Source of the DNA: Isoetes taiwanensis
Lineage: Eukaryota > Streptophyta > Lycopodiopsida > Isoetales > Isoetaceae
Direction: 5' to 3'
DNA: 64,000 nt
Assembly (NCBI GenBank): GCA_021234155.1
Contig: JAJEKV010000113.1
Location: 558,001 to 622,000 of the forward strand
Within the stretch, counting starts at the first letter, position 1; the number at the start of each line of letters is the position of its first letter. The notes beneath the pieces were generated by a model. It was not told the DNA's origin and searched no databases. It was given only the letters and a program-made list of their open reading frames with translations. Below are positions 1 through 12,752 of this stretch, in pieces. The position numbers and the translations under genes are program-made.

Positions 1-2470
1 TCGACCATCCTATATTCCAACTCCTTCCAAATATCAAGTGGATACAGTGGGTTACATTCCAACAGAATTGAAGCAAATAAGTGTCGCAATTGACGTGGCA
101 TACCCCATGATGATGCTTCTCGTAGGCATTCTAGCCACTCTGAATTATCGTTCACAATCATACGCTTGATGCATGCATTCTTGAATGTCTCGCACAAATG
201 GCCAGTCAGCGGTTCTCGGATCTTCAAGCGGCGTAGCTCGGGGTACATTGCTTAGCAACATCCGCCAAATAGAATCGTTCACCACCAGAGGGAGTCACAA
301 AGTACATTCTACCCACAGATGGCATGACCTGAATACGTTCACGTTTTGTCCATTTGTATGTCGCTTTGCTCCAAGTAAAGCTCTTGGGAAAGTCATGGTA
401 CAACAAAGTACGGGACACTGGGTATTCATTTGCAGCATTCACCCTAAACCAACCCATGAGAGTGGTGTCATGTGCATTGTTAACCACTTCATCTAAGTCT
501 GCATTCTCGTCGAAAAGTATTGGCTGCTCATTAGGAAGGTGAACTGCTAGTCGCACGACATGAGGATTCTGTTCTTGCAATCCAAACTTGAACAACCGCC
601 ATGCGCCCTCAGAGGCAGAATAGTATTTGGCATTGACATACTGCTGAACCTCGTCATGGTCATCTGTTATAGTGCTCGTGGTGACACTCTCTCCAGAACC
701 TTGTCCTAAGTTCACTGATATCATGTCTGGACCCTTGTAAATGTACTTGTATAAGTATTTGACTCCCTTAATATGGGCACATATCTCAACATTGATATGA
801 CATCTAAAATAACCGCGACAACCCGCGGTTGTAGGGTACAACCCATCTATTGTCCATGTTCATGCCATCTCGATATCTGAGTTCTTCCATCATTTCTATG
901 CCTGTAGAGTGGGTAGCCGTTGCTAATCATAGTCTGCTCCAGAAATTGCTTTGGGTACCCTTTACTACAAACCCCATCAACCATCACGGGGAGCATTAGG
1001 ATCACGTGGGGCCCACGGGGGCCATGCATCATCGCTCGTGCGTGTGACCACCTCATACAATTCGGGGTTGGATTCCTTATCTGGAATCTCCGCACAAATC
1101 ACTTTATCTATATCCTCGACCGTCAGCGGCTTGTCCTCCTGGTACAATATGTTAAGGAGATGCACATGAGGAAGACCCTCTTACGGAACTCAATGACATG
1201 AATCCTAGCAATCGCGCCAAATATGCCATGATGTGACACAATCTCTAATAGCTCCTTCAACTTTAAGTAGAAGACGGGCTACTAAATCAGTGCATTCGGA
1301 AGGGTCACGGCCATTTTATGAGCTCCCTAGTGATTTCTGGCCACTTTGGATTGGCGGTCATAGTGATGAACAAATCTGGTGGGCCAAGCTCCCGAACAAT
1401 TGCCATTGCATCTTGGTAGAGTTGAGTCATATACCGGTGTGCTTCCAATAAATGTTCTTTGGTAGAATGACCACGGCCCAATGGAATTACCATCGTGCCC
1501 GTGGAATCCACAATACCAGCGCACAATTAAGCTACGTAGTTGAGCTGGTTTAGTTGTACCCAACCCAATCTTGACTGCCACATCTTAGCAAACATGTCAC
1601 AAATGTACTCATGGAACAATCTCCGGCAACATGCAATGGTGATAATGTGCCATCTTCGTGCACCTGTAGATGATACTTATAGAATTGCAACATGGTTACT
1701 CCCTTTGATCTGTTCACTTGTTTGATCCCAGTATGCCAGCCATCAGTTCCATAGGGGAAGAGTAGTGCAAAGTGGAGAGCATCATATGATGAATGCAATC
1801 GTCAATATGCCTTATTCCTCCTTCTTTAGAATGGACCACAATGTCTCTCGAGATTGTCTTACGGGCGAGTCAAGCGGCATTAATATTGCTATCTCATTTG
1901 CGGATGGAGCACTATCTTTGTCGTCTCGTGAATCCCGCGGGTTTGCACTTTCGAATCAAGAAGGCGCATATCATCACCGGATTTGCTCGCATTACCTCGG
2001 TGGTGAGAAAGATCTGAACAAAGGATTTACGTCTGCCATCATGCGTAGAAGGCATGCCATTGTATCATGTCGTGTACCACCACTGAATGATGTACGATGA
2101 TCTAGCTGCAACTCATCCCCATCCATGATATAAATTTGTGCAAAACATGAACTATTGTCCTGGCTATTAGGTAGCAAAGCTCCCATCACGTGACACATGC
2201 GATCGTTGACTCAGAAAGTATACGCACCTCCAATGGAGTCTGCCAAGGAGGCATCGAGTTTGATAGCCAATAAGGAAAATGCAAGAGCATTGTTATATTT
2301 TTTAATACTAGATCAGAAGTCCTTTCCAATGTCATCCCTCCTTGTGTATAGGTCCATGTGAGCTGGAGGGGGTAGGAAAAGGTGGCAATGAAATCTTCCC
2401 GTTTGAACAACAAAATGTACCAAGTTCATCCTTCCACATCAAGGCCCCACAATGCCTGCATTTTTTGCTC
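1..2470 (-). pseudogene. Helitron Rep/helicase polyprotein, N-terminal and Rep part, frameshifted and cut by window start
   Basis: Rolling-circle Helitron transposase (Rep nuclease plus helicase) read on the minus strand. In order of translation one sees a CxxC zinc motif (CRHCGALMWKDELG, about 2400-2466) with the following CC..GK.LP segment, a YNNALAF-like stretch near 2290, FAQIYI near 2140, LLFPYGTDGW near 1750, YQDAMAIVRELGPPDLFIT near 1400, the DKPLT..DIDKVICAEIPD block near 1120, MVDGVCSKGYPK near 960, VKYLYKYIYKG near 750, and an EPLTGHLCETFKNAC-like segment near 200. This order matches the plant Helitron Helitron_like_N domain. Neighbouring blocks lie in different frames with stops between them, so the copy is inactive as read. 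The helicase domain and the 3' hairpin/CTRR end would lie left of position 1. Identification is secure; exact frameshift positions are not. Confidence 0.93.
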
Positions 2471-2715
2471 ATCCTTCCCGCATCACAATATTGTGGGTGT
2501 TTGCGATCCACGCTATTTTCGAAGCCAACCCTTCTCCTTACTAACGCCTCGGTTTGTGGTTCATCTCCATCATCATCTCGAGCGCCTCCACCTTTAGATT
2601 CATCCTCCTCAAGCTAACACGTGCTCCAATGCTACTTGGTTCTTCATGAGGCACATTGGCAACATGATTTAAATCGATGCCACTTCCAACTGCGTCATCC
2701 TCAACAGCGATACTA

Positions 2716-3373
2716 TTACTCTCTGCATGGGGGCGGTGGGGGTGCGATTACATCGCCAAATTTAGAACACTCACCCAGCGTTGATATCATGTTACCTCCA
2801 TTGAACACATTCTCACTCACAGTGCGTGATACATGATGCCATTGGTGTGCTACGGGAGTTAAGCTAACGTTCTCAAATTCTCTAGCTAATGCTCTAGCCT
2901 TGGCCCGCAGCGTCTTAGTGTCGGCGCTGCTTTTTCTCCAACATAGTCTCCAATCGTTTAGGTGTTTGATAAGACGGATTTCGACGAATAGCATCTAGGG
3001 TTTGAGCAAGGTTCAAAGGAGTGTTATGCATAGTTACATGCGTTGGTACACCCCCAGCATGGTCGTCATCAACAATTTCATTTGGCAACAAACTCACAGC
3101 ATCCATAGTTAGTGATGCATGGACTGATATACACTCGTCCATTTCCTCTTGCAAGTTCCTGGCAATACTTCCATAGGCAATTCCATCTCCCTCACATGCG
3201 TAATCATCTATATTACTGTCTCCTCTCGTTGCACGTGCTCGTGCTCTCCATGTTAATTTACGTTTGCGGGCCAGGCGTCTCTTCCTAGCTGACTTTGATT
3301 CTTGTTCGGGTGTGGCATGTGTTGCCATGCCATCTTTATAAATTCTAGGACTCATGGTATTTGATGTCACCAT
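2716..3373 (-). pseudogene. N-terminal extension of the Helitron polyprotein
   Basis: Two overlapping minus-strand frames run into the Helitron zinc motif region. The first begins with an ATG at 3371-3373 and has a basic Arg/Lys-rich stretch (around residues 25-48) followed by an acidic segment. The second (2994-2716) holds a Lys/Arg-rich region and ends in a proline run. Plant Helitron helicase proteins often begin with a basic, low-complexity region ahead of the CxxC motif, so I assign both to the same decayed protein. No catalytic motif is expected here. A frame change near 2915-2994 separates the two parts. Confidence 0.6.
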
Positions 3374-4140
3374 ACCCTGAACATGTAGATGAGGTTATGG
3401 ATCCAACGGGGCGTCTAGGCCAAGAGTCTACTAAACAAACATATTTACACCTATGTATCTTTTGAACTAAGACAACATAATCCAATATAATATGACATAA
3501 ATGCATTTTGCCTTAAGATAAGCCCAAAGCCTTAACCCCTAGAGTAATATTAGAGAATAACAATAGAGAATACTAAATAAAAACCTACTTGTAAAGAAAG
3601 ACCTCATATACACTACGTGTCCATGCCAGTGCAAAACCAAACTCACAACCTAAATGTCCTATCGAACGACCCACGGATTCCCGAAGACTATTGCTGTACT
3701 AATCCCTATGCGATGTGACCATGCACCCTAAGAAGATAGTGGAATAAGTAGCAATGCAAAGAAATACCCTAAACCCCATGATGAGAATTGTATATAGGGT
3801 ACTCATTAATTTTGAACAAAAGGAGGCAAATGGTTGTTTTTACTCCAACGAACATAATGACATGTGATGTTTTAGCAACATCACATGTCACACAAAAGTA
3901 AAAGGGTAAAAAGAAAAATAAAAAGATGCAAAAGAAAAAGAAGGAAAAAAGAAGAAAAAGAAGAGATGGAGAATCTCAAGTAAACAAAAATAAAATAGAC
4001 ACCCATTAAGACATAAGCTATTTATCCATTGACCATATTGTCGGATTACATCAGTAGGGTACATAAGGCATGTACCTCATAATATTGAAAAAGTACAATG
4101 TAAGAGTACTCTAAAGAGATACTCTTTAATTGCAAATAAA
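3374..4140. other. Non-coding, AT-rich; includes a purine tract
   Basis: No coding signal was found. The notable object is a strongly asymmetric A/G tract at about 3895-3970 composed of AAAAAG and GAAGAA runs. The 5' end of the minus-strand Helitron must lie at or beyond the ATG at 3373, but I could not identify its TC terminus here. Confidence 0.5.
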
Positions 4141-4194
4141 GTGTGCTACAGCCGCATCTTCAAAAGGGCCACCTACATACAAAAAACTCCAGCA

Positions 4195-4428
4195 CTACGC
4201 GGCATGCCTAAGCCCTGGATCCATGTTTCCATCCACACCATCTACCCCATTTCTCAACTGAAACAGCATGTCATCAATGACTTCTTTGACGTCCTTCACT
4301 TCTACAAAAGTGCTAAGGCTGTAAAAGTTCTCAAGCTTGACAATAAGCTTCTCCACATCAACGCTTATCAACTCATGCACACACTTTGGACATGGCCTCC
4401 AAGGCTGCCATTCATACCACGACCCCAA
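4195..4428 (-). other. Possible coding fragment, not recognised
   Basis: An open minus-strand stretch of about 77 codons contains a CPKC pair and then an acidic and hydrophobic alternation typical of a folded protein (ISVDVEKLIVKLENFY, VEVKDVKEVIDDML). I do not recognise a family. It lies on the 5' side of the Helitron coding region and beside the SPT16 fragment, so it could be another captured gene piece. The opposite strand is also open for 100 codons, so direction is uncertain. Confidence 0.3.
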
Positions 4429-5147
4429 GGCAGATGCGACTGACGTGCACCTCCTTCCGAATCAAACACTCGGCAACATGGCCACCAAAAGCATACCATG
4501 GCACCAAGATTTTCACCATCTACATGAAATAACCCACTGAATTAGATAGAGTTTAGGCAGGGACGGCATGGACACGTGTGTAGTAGAGGACAGCTTATAG
4601 GCAACTACTTTGACTCAAACAACCCTAATCCCTTATTGACATTCTACACTAAACCCTTATTGACATAACTTTTGCAAAATCAAACAATAAATAAAAGTAG
4701 AAGTGTCAACTAACCTTGCAAGGGCAATCCGATGACCAGCACGTTATCTTGGTTACAACGAATGCAAGTCAAAGATCTCCTGTAAGCTCACGAAAAAATC
4801 ATGTCAGCATTATGTCACATTTGCAAGATTACCAAGAAACTTAGAACATTCAATAGAATTTTGGCCTTGAAAGGTCTAATATATGCCTCAATCAATGCTG
4901 CTGCCATGTGCCCAGTGCCGGACCATAGAGTTGAGATGAGAATGGAATTACTGTAGCTCAGATTAAGATCCTCTGATAGATTTGGAACTAAAACAGCAGC
5001 AAGTGCAATCTAGTAAATCAACCCTACAATTGTACCTATCAAATATTTCATAGTTGAATATGCACATAAAAAGGGAGAGGGAAGAACACCCTCAATTGTC
5101 CCATGAAAACCTCACCTTGTTTGTGGAAACCGCTGTGATAAGGTTTT

Positions 5148-5520
5148 GTGGAAACCGCAGTCAAGTCCCATTGTAAATCATCATCTATTTCAGTTGGGGT
5201 CTTGCCTAAGGAGGCTATTGAAGGCCCATTGATGGAGAAGTGGGCAGATATTCTTGGAAATTCAGGCTTAGAACAGGTGGATGTCACGGGAGGCTTTTCT
5301 GAGCTGTTTGCAGTGAAGGATACCCATTCAATTGAATGTATAAAAAAGACAGCTTCTTGGAGCGCTTCAGTATTGGCACATTATGTTGTTAAAAAATTAG
5401 AAGTAATCATTGACGATGAGAAAACTGTAAAACAATCAGAGCTTATGGATGACACATAAAGTGTAATTCTTGATCCAAGTAAAGTCAAAGTGAGACCTAA
5501 AGAACTTTGACTTCAATTGT
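5148..5520 (+). pseudogene. SPT16: SPT16 (FACT complex histone chaperone) gene fragment
   Basis: The predicted peptide matches part of the N-terminal aminopeptidase-like domain of SPT16, the large FACT subunit that handles nucleosomes during transcription and replication. Recognisable segments, recalled from the family, are VGVLPKEAIEGPLMEKWAD, DVTGGFSELFAVKD, an IKKTA..SASV segment, VVKKLEVIIDDEKTV and LMDDT. Reading continues in the same frame past a TAA at 5457-5459 into VILDPSKVKVRPKEL, which is also SPT16-like, so the stop interrupts an otherwise collinear frame. Only about 120 of roughly 1,000 residues are present; the N-terminal lead and the rest of the protein are absent nearby. No intron is seen inside the fragment. 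It lies about 1.8 kb beyond the Helitron protein start and may have been captured by that element, though the Helitron boundary is unproven. Confidence 0.85.
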
Positions 5521-7600
5521 ACCTATCAGATATAGGATGCAAAACTGGCTCCCCCACTGAAGTTCAATACCAGAAAAGGCACGCTGATTGTGCTTGACCT
5601 GATAGCAGAAACCAAGCTTTTAGAGCGCATTCTTTGTGCTTCAACCAAAATTAGAAACTACTTCTAGTATAAATCATGTTTGAGCTCTAACTTCATGCAT
5701 TCACATGATCCGCAGACCAAATCAGACATGGGGCATAATCTTTTGAACAATATTTATAAGCCGATACTTACTGCACACTGTAACAATATTTGTAAACTTC
5801 TGAAAACTTTGAACTTCAACACGCTGGAGCTGAATTTGCTTATTGAACTGCAAATAGAAATCTATAGTCCATAAGCATGGTTCCCAGCAAACAACAAAGT
5901 CTCAAGCACACGTTTTCAGAAGATCACACAAAACCCAAAATTGAAATTCAACTCACATAAGTGGTAACAGAACTATAAACAGCTCAAGTAAATAAATGTT
6001 GTGCCAGTATCAAATATGGCTTTAAACTTGGACTGCACAAACTTATATCCAACTTACAGAAGCATCTATGAGGGGCCTTGGCACTTTGGGAGGCACATGG
6101 ATAGGTGGACTTCGAGCAGAATAGCAGACTTGGTTATACTTGCAAAGAAAAGACTTCGAGCAAAGAAAAGACTTCGAGCAGAAAAAAGACTTGGTTAGGT
6201 GTAAGATATTTGCAATGGCATTATCAAGCTGCATCGATCCTGATACAAAAATAAACCCACCTGCTTGATCAATCAGAGTCGGGCAAGCCTGCTGGCGCCC
6301 AGCTCGTTCCTCCTCGGCTACAAAGGTATCTCCGACCTATTAAAAAATGTACTATAAAACCGGACATGAACTTACCATTACATAAAAAACACCCACCTGC
6401 CAGAATGCAGCAAGCCTCCAGCGTCAATATGCCCAGCTCCTTCCTCGGCTACAAAGCTTTTACGCTGGAAACCTGAGAAATAAATTCAGCAACTCAGTTT
6501 TATGCAAGATCCGGCCCAACTTGATTGCAAGATTCTTGGGTTTTGCCATCGCTTTACCTGCAGCTCCACTCACCTTAAGATTCCAAGCCAGGTAGTGCGC
6601 TCCCAGTATGGCGATGACGGACCTGCTTGAGGCGCTGAAGAGCCGAGCTGAGCACAAAAATTCATAGTAAGCTACACCGAAATGCTTCAAATGATTCCAT
6701 GATTCAAATTCCATCATTCAATGCTGCCGGGCCTGTTCAAAAACAGGCAATTTAATTTCGCCAACTCGTTGGATCCCCGAGGGGGGAAGCTGGATGCCGG
6801 AGGGGGGCCGCAAGACCATGGGAATGCTGCATGCGGCGTTACATGCGGCTGGCACGAAACCCAACCCCCTCCCAAAATAAGAAAGAAGATATGTATTTGT
6901 GGTTTGAGAAATTGTATAATATTAATTATATTTATGCCTTTTCCAGTAACCGATGAGTAGTTTGTTCCTCATTTTTTTGTTCGTCATATCTTTGGTAAGT
7001 CTACCATGTGATGCAGCTTTGTGAAAAATAGAGAAGAAAGATGTATTCTTAGATGTGGCAGATGAACAAACCCAGAACGAAGATCCATTTTTAGGATCAA
7101 TTTGAGATTGTGTTTTAGAACACATAACTATTTCTAGTGTCAATCTTGAGAATGCAGATGATGATAAGATAATCGATCTTGATCTTAGTATTGTGAACAA
7201 TGGTACCAAAAACAATATCAAGTAGAGGAAAAAGAGAGATACAGAGACAAGACGTCTCAAGAAGCACAGATAGAGAAAGAGACCAAAAGAAGCTAATGAG
7301 GCAATCTAAGATAAATTGCAATTCAGGAAAATGGGTGTACTATAGAAGGGGGAGAAGATGTGATTCCATTTCTGATTCTGTCATTGCTCTTGTACAGGAT
7401 TCTTGGATTTCTAATATGAGGGTCTCTCCAAACACAAAAGATATAAAATCTCAGAGACTTGAACGAAATATCAGAAAAGCACATGCTACATATTGCTTAG
7501 AGCAAAGTCAAGTTAGTTACTACTCTACTCTTTCAAGCATGATTTGATCACAATTTTCTCTAGATCCTTTGTAACAGATTATAGATTGTGTGTTGTAAAT
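5521..7600. other. No recognisable gene
   Basis: The sequence is moderately AT-rich with many stops. It includes a short tandem of AAGACTTCGAGCA-type units at about 6146-6195. Open stretches at 6460-6717 (minus) and 7200-7547 (plus) show no family signature. These may be further captured or degraded fragments. Confidence 0.4.
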
Positions 7601-7619
7601 AGTATATTATAGTTTTAGA

Positions 7620-7930
7620 TCCAGATGGACTGCATTATGGTTGGAGTGGATTGTGGTTTTAGATTGCATTGTGGTTTCAATTACATTGGCTTTGGATTGC
7701 ATTAGTTAGATTAGATTGTGGTTCAAGTTATATTGTGATTCATTGCATTGTGGTTTGACTTTGGTTGTGGTCGTGGATTACATTGTGGTTCTAGATTATG
7801 GTTTCGATTGGATTGTGTTTTTGGGTAGGAATGTAGTTTTTGGTTTCAATTTGGTTGTGATTGTGGATTATATTGTGGGTCTAGATTATGATTTCGATGG
7901 ATTGTGGTTTTGGATTGAATTATGGTTTTA
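7620..7930. repeat. GT-rich low-complexity repeat (TTGTGGTTT/GATTGTGG family)
   Basis: Degenerate short-period repetition of GATTGTGGTTT, GATTACATTGTGG and similar strings. The complementary AAACCACAA-type array occurs at about 39170-39560, so this simple-repeat family is present at least twice in opposite orientation. Confidence 0.75.
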
Positions 7931-8047
7931 AGGTTTTAATAATAATATATTAATAATATAGCACATCGAATCATTGAAAGGGCATCAAATATACTACGAA
8001 ATTGAACCATTAAATTAAACCCCCTGACCTCCCAGTTGTTTTTGCAA

Positions 8048-8090
8048 AGTGCATGCACTGTGTGCATGCATTGTGTGCATGCATAGGTTG
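8048..8090. repeat. Three spaced TGCATGCA palindromes
   Basis: Three copies of TGCATGCA lie within about 40 bp, separated by CTGTG or TTGTG. TGCATGCA contains the RY/Sph core CATGCA known from seed-expressed plant promoters, but no downstream gene was found, so a regulatory role is only a possibility. Tandem duplication of a 13-bp unit explains it equally well. Confidence 0.4.
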
Positions 8091-8999
8091 GGAGTGCAAA
8101 CTAATAAGAAATACAACACGCGCTCTATAAATACTGTTGGCTTACCCTCACACAAATACAATAACAGAATCATATGGAAACCATAGCAAAATGGTCGTAT
8201 AATTATACGTTTTGCGCGATGAACCATTTTTGTGATATTCGAATAATGTTTTGTTTTGTGGTTTGGAATTTCATTATTATAGTTTGAGTTTCAAGTTTGT
8301 GGTTTAAGGTTTTAATTGTCAGGTTTATATATACATGTTCAACAATAAGAGTAGTTATGTATTAGAGTAGTTGTGGATCTATGTCTTACCAAAAACACAA
8401 AATCCCTAAACCTATCCATATCTCACCCCAATATCCGTTATGCCAAAGAAGGAAAAAATGGCATGTGTATATAAGATGCACCTAGAAGTGATTATCATGT
8501 GACATCCAAGGGGGATGGACTTGTGGTGAGCGTAGAGGATGCCTTACAATGAGTCAAGCCACATTGGTTTTAGTTCTAATGACCTCAAATTGGATATAAT
8601 TCGAGAGAGATTTACAGAAGGCAGAAGGGTGGCCAAGAGTGTGTATAGTATAGTGTGCTCTAGAGGTTTGTTGTGAATGATATGTTTGTTGGTATATGTT
8701 GACATTGATAATTGAACTTACAGGGAACTTACGGGGACAAAACGATGGATACATCCGAGACATGGTGGTGCTTACAGGTATATATAATCTGCCCCTCCAA
8801 GAGTGAGGTCGATGAGTGATGAGTGAGGTGGGGTGCTTCCCCTCGAGCAGTGAGGATGAGTGAGGTGGGGGCGCCTCTGCCATTGCCGTTGATGGACTTT
8901 GCAACTTTAGACCAAGTCCTTCCTTAAAACCTAAACTCAAAAGAAGAAAAAAAAAGAGGCATAAACTCCATGTTAAAGAAACAAAATACACAAATCCAA

Positions 9000-9480
9000 A
9001 CCAAACTCAAACTACACAAACTCAAACTCCACAAACTCAAACTCCAATTCTCTTTATGGCTTGTTACCACACAAATTCACACTCCACGTTAAACAAACAA
9101 ACTACACAAACTCAAACCACAAACTCAAACTCCATTTCTCTTTGTGGCTTGTTACTATATAAACTCAAACTCCACAAACTCAAACTTCAAATCTCTTTGT
9201 GGCTTGTTAGTACACAAACTCAAACTCCACCTTAAACAAATAAACTACACAAACTCAAACTCCAATTCTCTTTGTGGCTTGTTACTAGAATTAGTCTAAT
9301 TTTCATTGTGAACTCAACTACACAAACTCGAACTCCACGTTTAAACACAAACATAAACTCAAACTCCATATTCAAACTCAAACAAAAATTCAAACCAAAC
9401 TCAAACTCCACGTTCAACAAACAAACTACACAAACTCAAACTCCAATTCTCTTTGTGATTTGTGATTTGTGATTTGTGAT
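9000..9480. repeat. Minisatellite-like CA/CT-rich tandem repeat
   Basis: Imperfect units built from ACACAAACTCAAACTCCA followed by ATTCTCTTTGTGGCTTGTTA recur five or more times, with spacings of roughly 65-130 bp, ending in a run of GTGATTT. Coding is not supported; apparent open frames here are low-complexity translations. Confidence 0.75.
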
Positions 9481-9719
9481 TTGTGGTTTTCCACAATTAC
9501 ATTGCTTCCATTGTGGATTTAGTATTTGGAATAGATTGCATGACCTGGTATTTGAATATCAAAAAGAAACTCTAACTCTGTATATACAATATATTCGAAA
9601 TCTGAATAAACAAGTAATCTCATGTCTATTACAATTTGTATTTATAATATCTATAAACTTGATTACATATACAAATAATCAAGTAATCCCTTGTACTAGA
9701 CACAACCTCTAAAAACATC

Positions 9720-12619
9720 GGTTTTAATACTGTAACCAATTCTATATGGCAGTATCTTCCTCCATGATGATTTTAGCAAATATACAAATGTACAATCCAC
9801 ATGATAACCATCTGATTAGAGAGGATGAGGGCTGAGATGGCACCACTGCAAATTCTTTTTCATTAATTAAGGAAAAACATACAAAATGTTGTTAACCCGG
9901 GGGCTTCACCCCTTTATATAGAGCATATGGCATGTGCGTGCAAGGGGTCGACTGAAACCCCCCTGTGTACGGCTTTTTGGGGGCGAAACCCCCCAACCAT
10001 ACGCACATATGAATTTTAATTTTTGGCCCCTTATCCGTACATGTACTCCAGTCCCAACTAGCAATCCATATACCCTTTCCCATACATATACTGGACACCA
10101 TAAGAAAAGTCCTAGCCCTTGTAGCACATATGGTAACACATCATTTTTTGAACATTTTTTTAGTCATTACCCCATTACAAGAGCTAGCTAAGCTAGTTTG
10201 TTGCAGGATTTGTTGTAGGGGTTTGGAGTTTGATTATTCAAATAGAAGCCCATATTAAATGCAAGGTTAAAAGGGGGATTAACCGGGGGATTAACATCAT
10301 AATGCAAGGTTAAAAGGGACATCTAAGTTGATTAGGGAGTTGAATTATCAATTGCCCTACAAAGTTTATAAGGCACGAAAGGATAGATCAAATAGCTTCA
10401 CAATTAGTCCTTGGATAAGACCGTCCTTTGCTTCAACTTTTACTTGGACAGCAGAAAATGAACCAGAGTTATGACATTGTAAAGTTTCAAAGCCACCAGT
10501 TTTGTAGCTATTGATATATGGTGGCTTATTGACTCAAAAGCATAATTAGATGCTAGAGGAAGCTTGACATATCTTTTAGAAGCATCAAAGGCTATGCTTA
10601 CTGCTTGAACTGCATATTTTATCAAGGTAATGTTTGAAGGGCTAACTTCAATTAGCCAGGCAACTTTTGAAGGGTTAACTTCAAAGGGGGAGCACCGGTA
10701 ATGAGATGCATGACGCCAGAGAACCAGCGAAATGAGACCCTGTTAATCTGCATGAACAGAGACAAAAATGTTGGTAGAAACGATCATATGCAAAAAGATA
10801 GAAATAAGCAACAGAAGTCCAGGTATTTCTTAATGTCTAAGAGATGAAGTAACAAGAGAGTGGCAAGAGGCTAATTATTATTTGCAGAGACATGGATAAG
10901 AAAGATTTTGAGCAAGAATAATACGATTTACCTTTACTCCATGATGGATTTAGCTTCAATTGTCGCTGATGTAGGTAGACATCTGCTCAAATCCAACAAC
11001 AGAGATTAATCTAAACACTGCATAAACAGAGCATGATATCTATGAGTAAAGACTCTAAAACAATAACAAAACACCTTGTAATAACCTCCAAATGAAGAAC
11101 AGTTAAAAAATGGATCAGCAAAGATGCGCAACTATTATCTGAAGAGTCATTTGCCAAAATGTAGCTTGCATGTGCAAGGATCTTTAATGCCAAAAGATAG
11201 ATATAAGCAACAAAAGTTTAGGTATATCTTAACGTCTAACAATAAAGTGATGTCATACCTTAATAGAAAACTTGTGCATCTACGCAAGAACCAAGAAAAA
11301 ACTGGAAATGAACCTGGAAAATGAATAAACATTCAGTCTATAAATCTATTGCAAAAAAATATATTAGAGAAGGAAAGAAGAAAATTGAGGTTTGCCTTAT
11401 ACCTACAGAGAAAAAGGATGTTGCCAATCTACCACTTTTAGTCGATGGAATTTCAGTCGATGGAAGTGGCTCTTCTATACCCTAACCTTTCATGTTCCCG
11501 TAATTTGTATTTGTATGCTGGATACCACTGCAATAGAATCAAGTGCTATTAAGAGGTAATGCCCTGCATCAAAAGATCTTTCTATTAAAATCACAACCCG
11601 TCACTTCCCAAAGCATAAACCGCAAATAATAGACCACCGGAATAGAAATGCTGCCACTCAAAGTGGCAAAATCCAGGGATATTTTCATTTCTAGGCATCA
11701 TCTTGCCGAAATGATCTCAGATGCCCATATACATTTCGTAAACAGCTAACTTCTCAACCCTAGCCAGACACAGACCCGTTTGAGCGCATCTGCCATCGCA
11801 TCTACCATAGCCGCCCTGAACAAAATACTATTCCTTGCCAGCATCGTAAAAAACGCTCCCCTGCTCCAAAAAATAAACAGCCTGTGAGTTACAAAAAAAA
11901 AAAAAACTCGTTCTAGCTAGAGGGGAAAGAACAAAACACTAAATGATAAGCTGGATAAATAGGAAAACCGGATGTAAAATAAAAAGTCTACCTAAGCTGG
12001 ATGACACTTCCAAAGCAGTTCTTTCCAAAGCGGTTCACGCACACGACCGATGTTATCCGTCTGAAAACAGGGTAGAATAGGGTCGGATCAGAGAACAGAG
12101 AAGGACCAAAAAGTTTAGAAGCAAGATTTTCTTCAAAAACCAAGCACAGCTCCGAAAGTTTAGACGCTCCGAAAGCGGTTCTCTGGCACAGCTTAGATGT
12201 TAACCCTCTGAAAACAGGTAAAACATCAACATAAAGTTTAGAAGCAAGAAATATTAAAAATCAAACAACAATCATGCTCAAGAACCTGCAGCGTCCCCAA
12301 CTCGATTGCTACCCCTACCCGGATCCATGCGGGAGCGCCATTTCCCGCCCACCACCCCTACCGTTTTGAGTACTGCAAATTCTTGGTTTTTCGTACAACC
12401 AACCCATACGTCTACGGACCCCTTTGGCAATAAAAAACCCCCCTACCAGTCACGATGTTGGTCTATACGGGTTCAACATGGTGAAGTCCCCGGGGTTGTT
12501 AAGTCCCATGAAAGGCTTAACAAGAAATAGTTTGAAATAAGGTAACAGGATAATTATCAGCACAAAAATTTATAGTAGCAACAGTCCAAAAAATCTTGAA
12601 GAGATAATGGTAAAGATCT
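9720..12619. other. Non-coding interval; no recognised gene
   Basis: A locally GC-richer patch at about 9895-10190 contains a hairpin with a 7-bp TTGGGGG stem around 9977-9996. Around 12016-12240 a motif (CCAAAGCGGTTC...GTTA.CC.TCTGAAAACAGG) occurs twice in imperfect form. The last few hundred bases left of 12620 would be the 3' UTR of the minus-strand host gene if that model is right. No coding frame with family similarity was found. Confidence 0.4.
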
Positions 12620-12752
12620 TCAGTAGTTCACTTGAAGCAAAAAAGTAGCCCCACTGCCAAAAGTTCCAGGTTGAAGAACCCGAATAGATGACTTGAAACT
12701 AGAATTTTGAGAAGCTTCCATGTACATCCTTTTGCTGAAGATAATAATTGAC
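12620..12752 (-). CDS. Terminal exon (exon C) of an unrecognised host gene
   Basis: Minus-strand exon bounded at its 5' side by a splice acceptor (TTTGTGAATGCAG, exon begins at 12752) and ending in TGA at 12620-12622. It encodes about 43 residues, ending in FGSGATFLLQVNY. The first base completes a split codon (phase 2), which fits exactly the donor of the exon at 13051-13314 (AG|GTAGTT); the intervening intron of 298 bp has GT and AG ends. The even codon usage and clean phase join argue for a genuine gene 3' end rather than transposon sequence. I do not recognise the protein family. Confidence 0.55.

Noticed and set aside
6120-6195. Possible CRISPR-like or satellite array
   Set aside because: Only three imperfect short units in a plant-type context; simple tandem duplication.
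7115-7321. Hydrophobic minus-strand ORF resembling a membrane protein
   Set aside because: Result of translating an A/G-rich strand in reverse; no start context or conserved motif.
9906-10139. Possible rRNA or organellar fragment in the GC-rich patch
   Set aside because: No match to rRNA core sequences that I can recognise; poly-G/C hairpins only.
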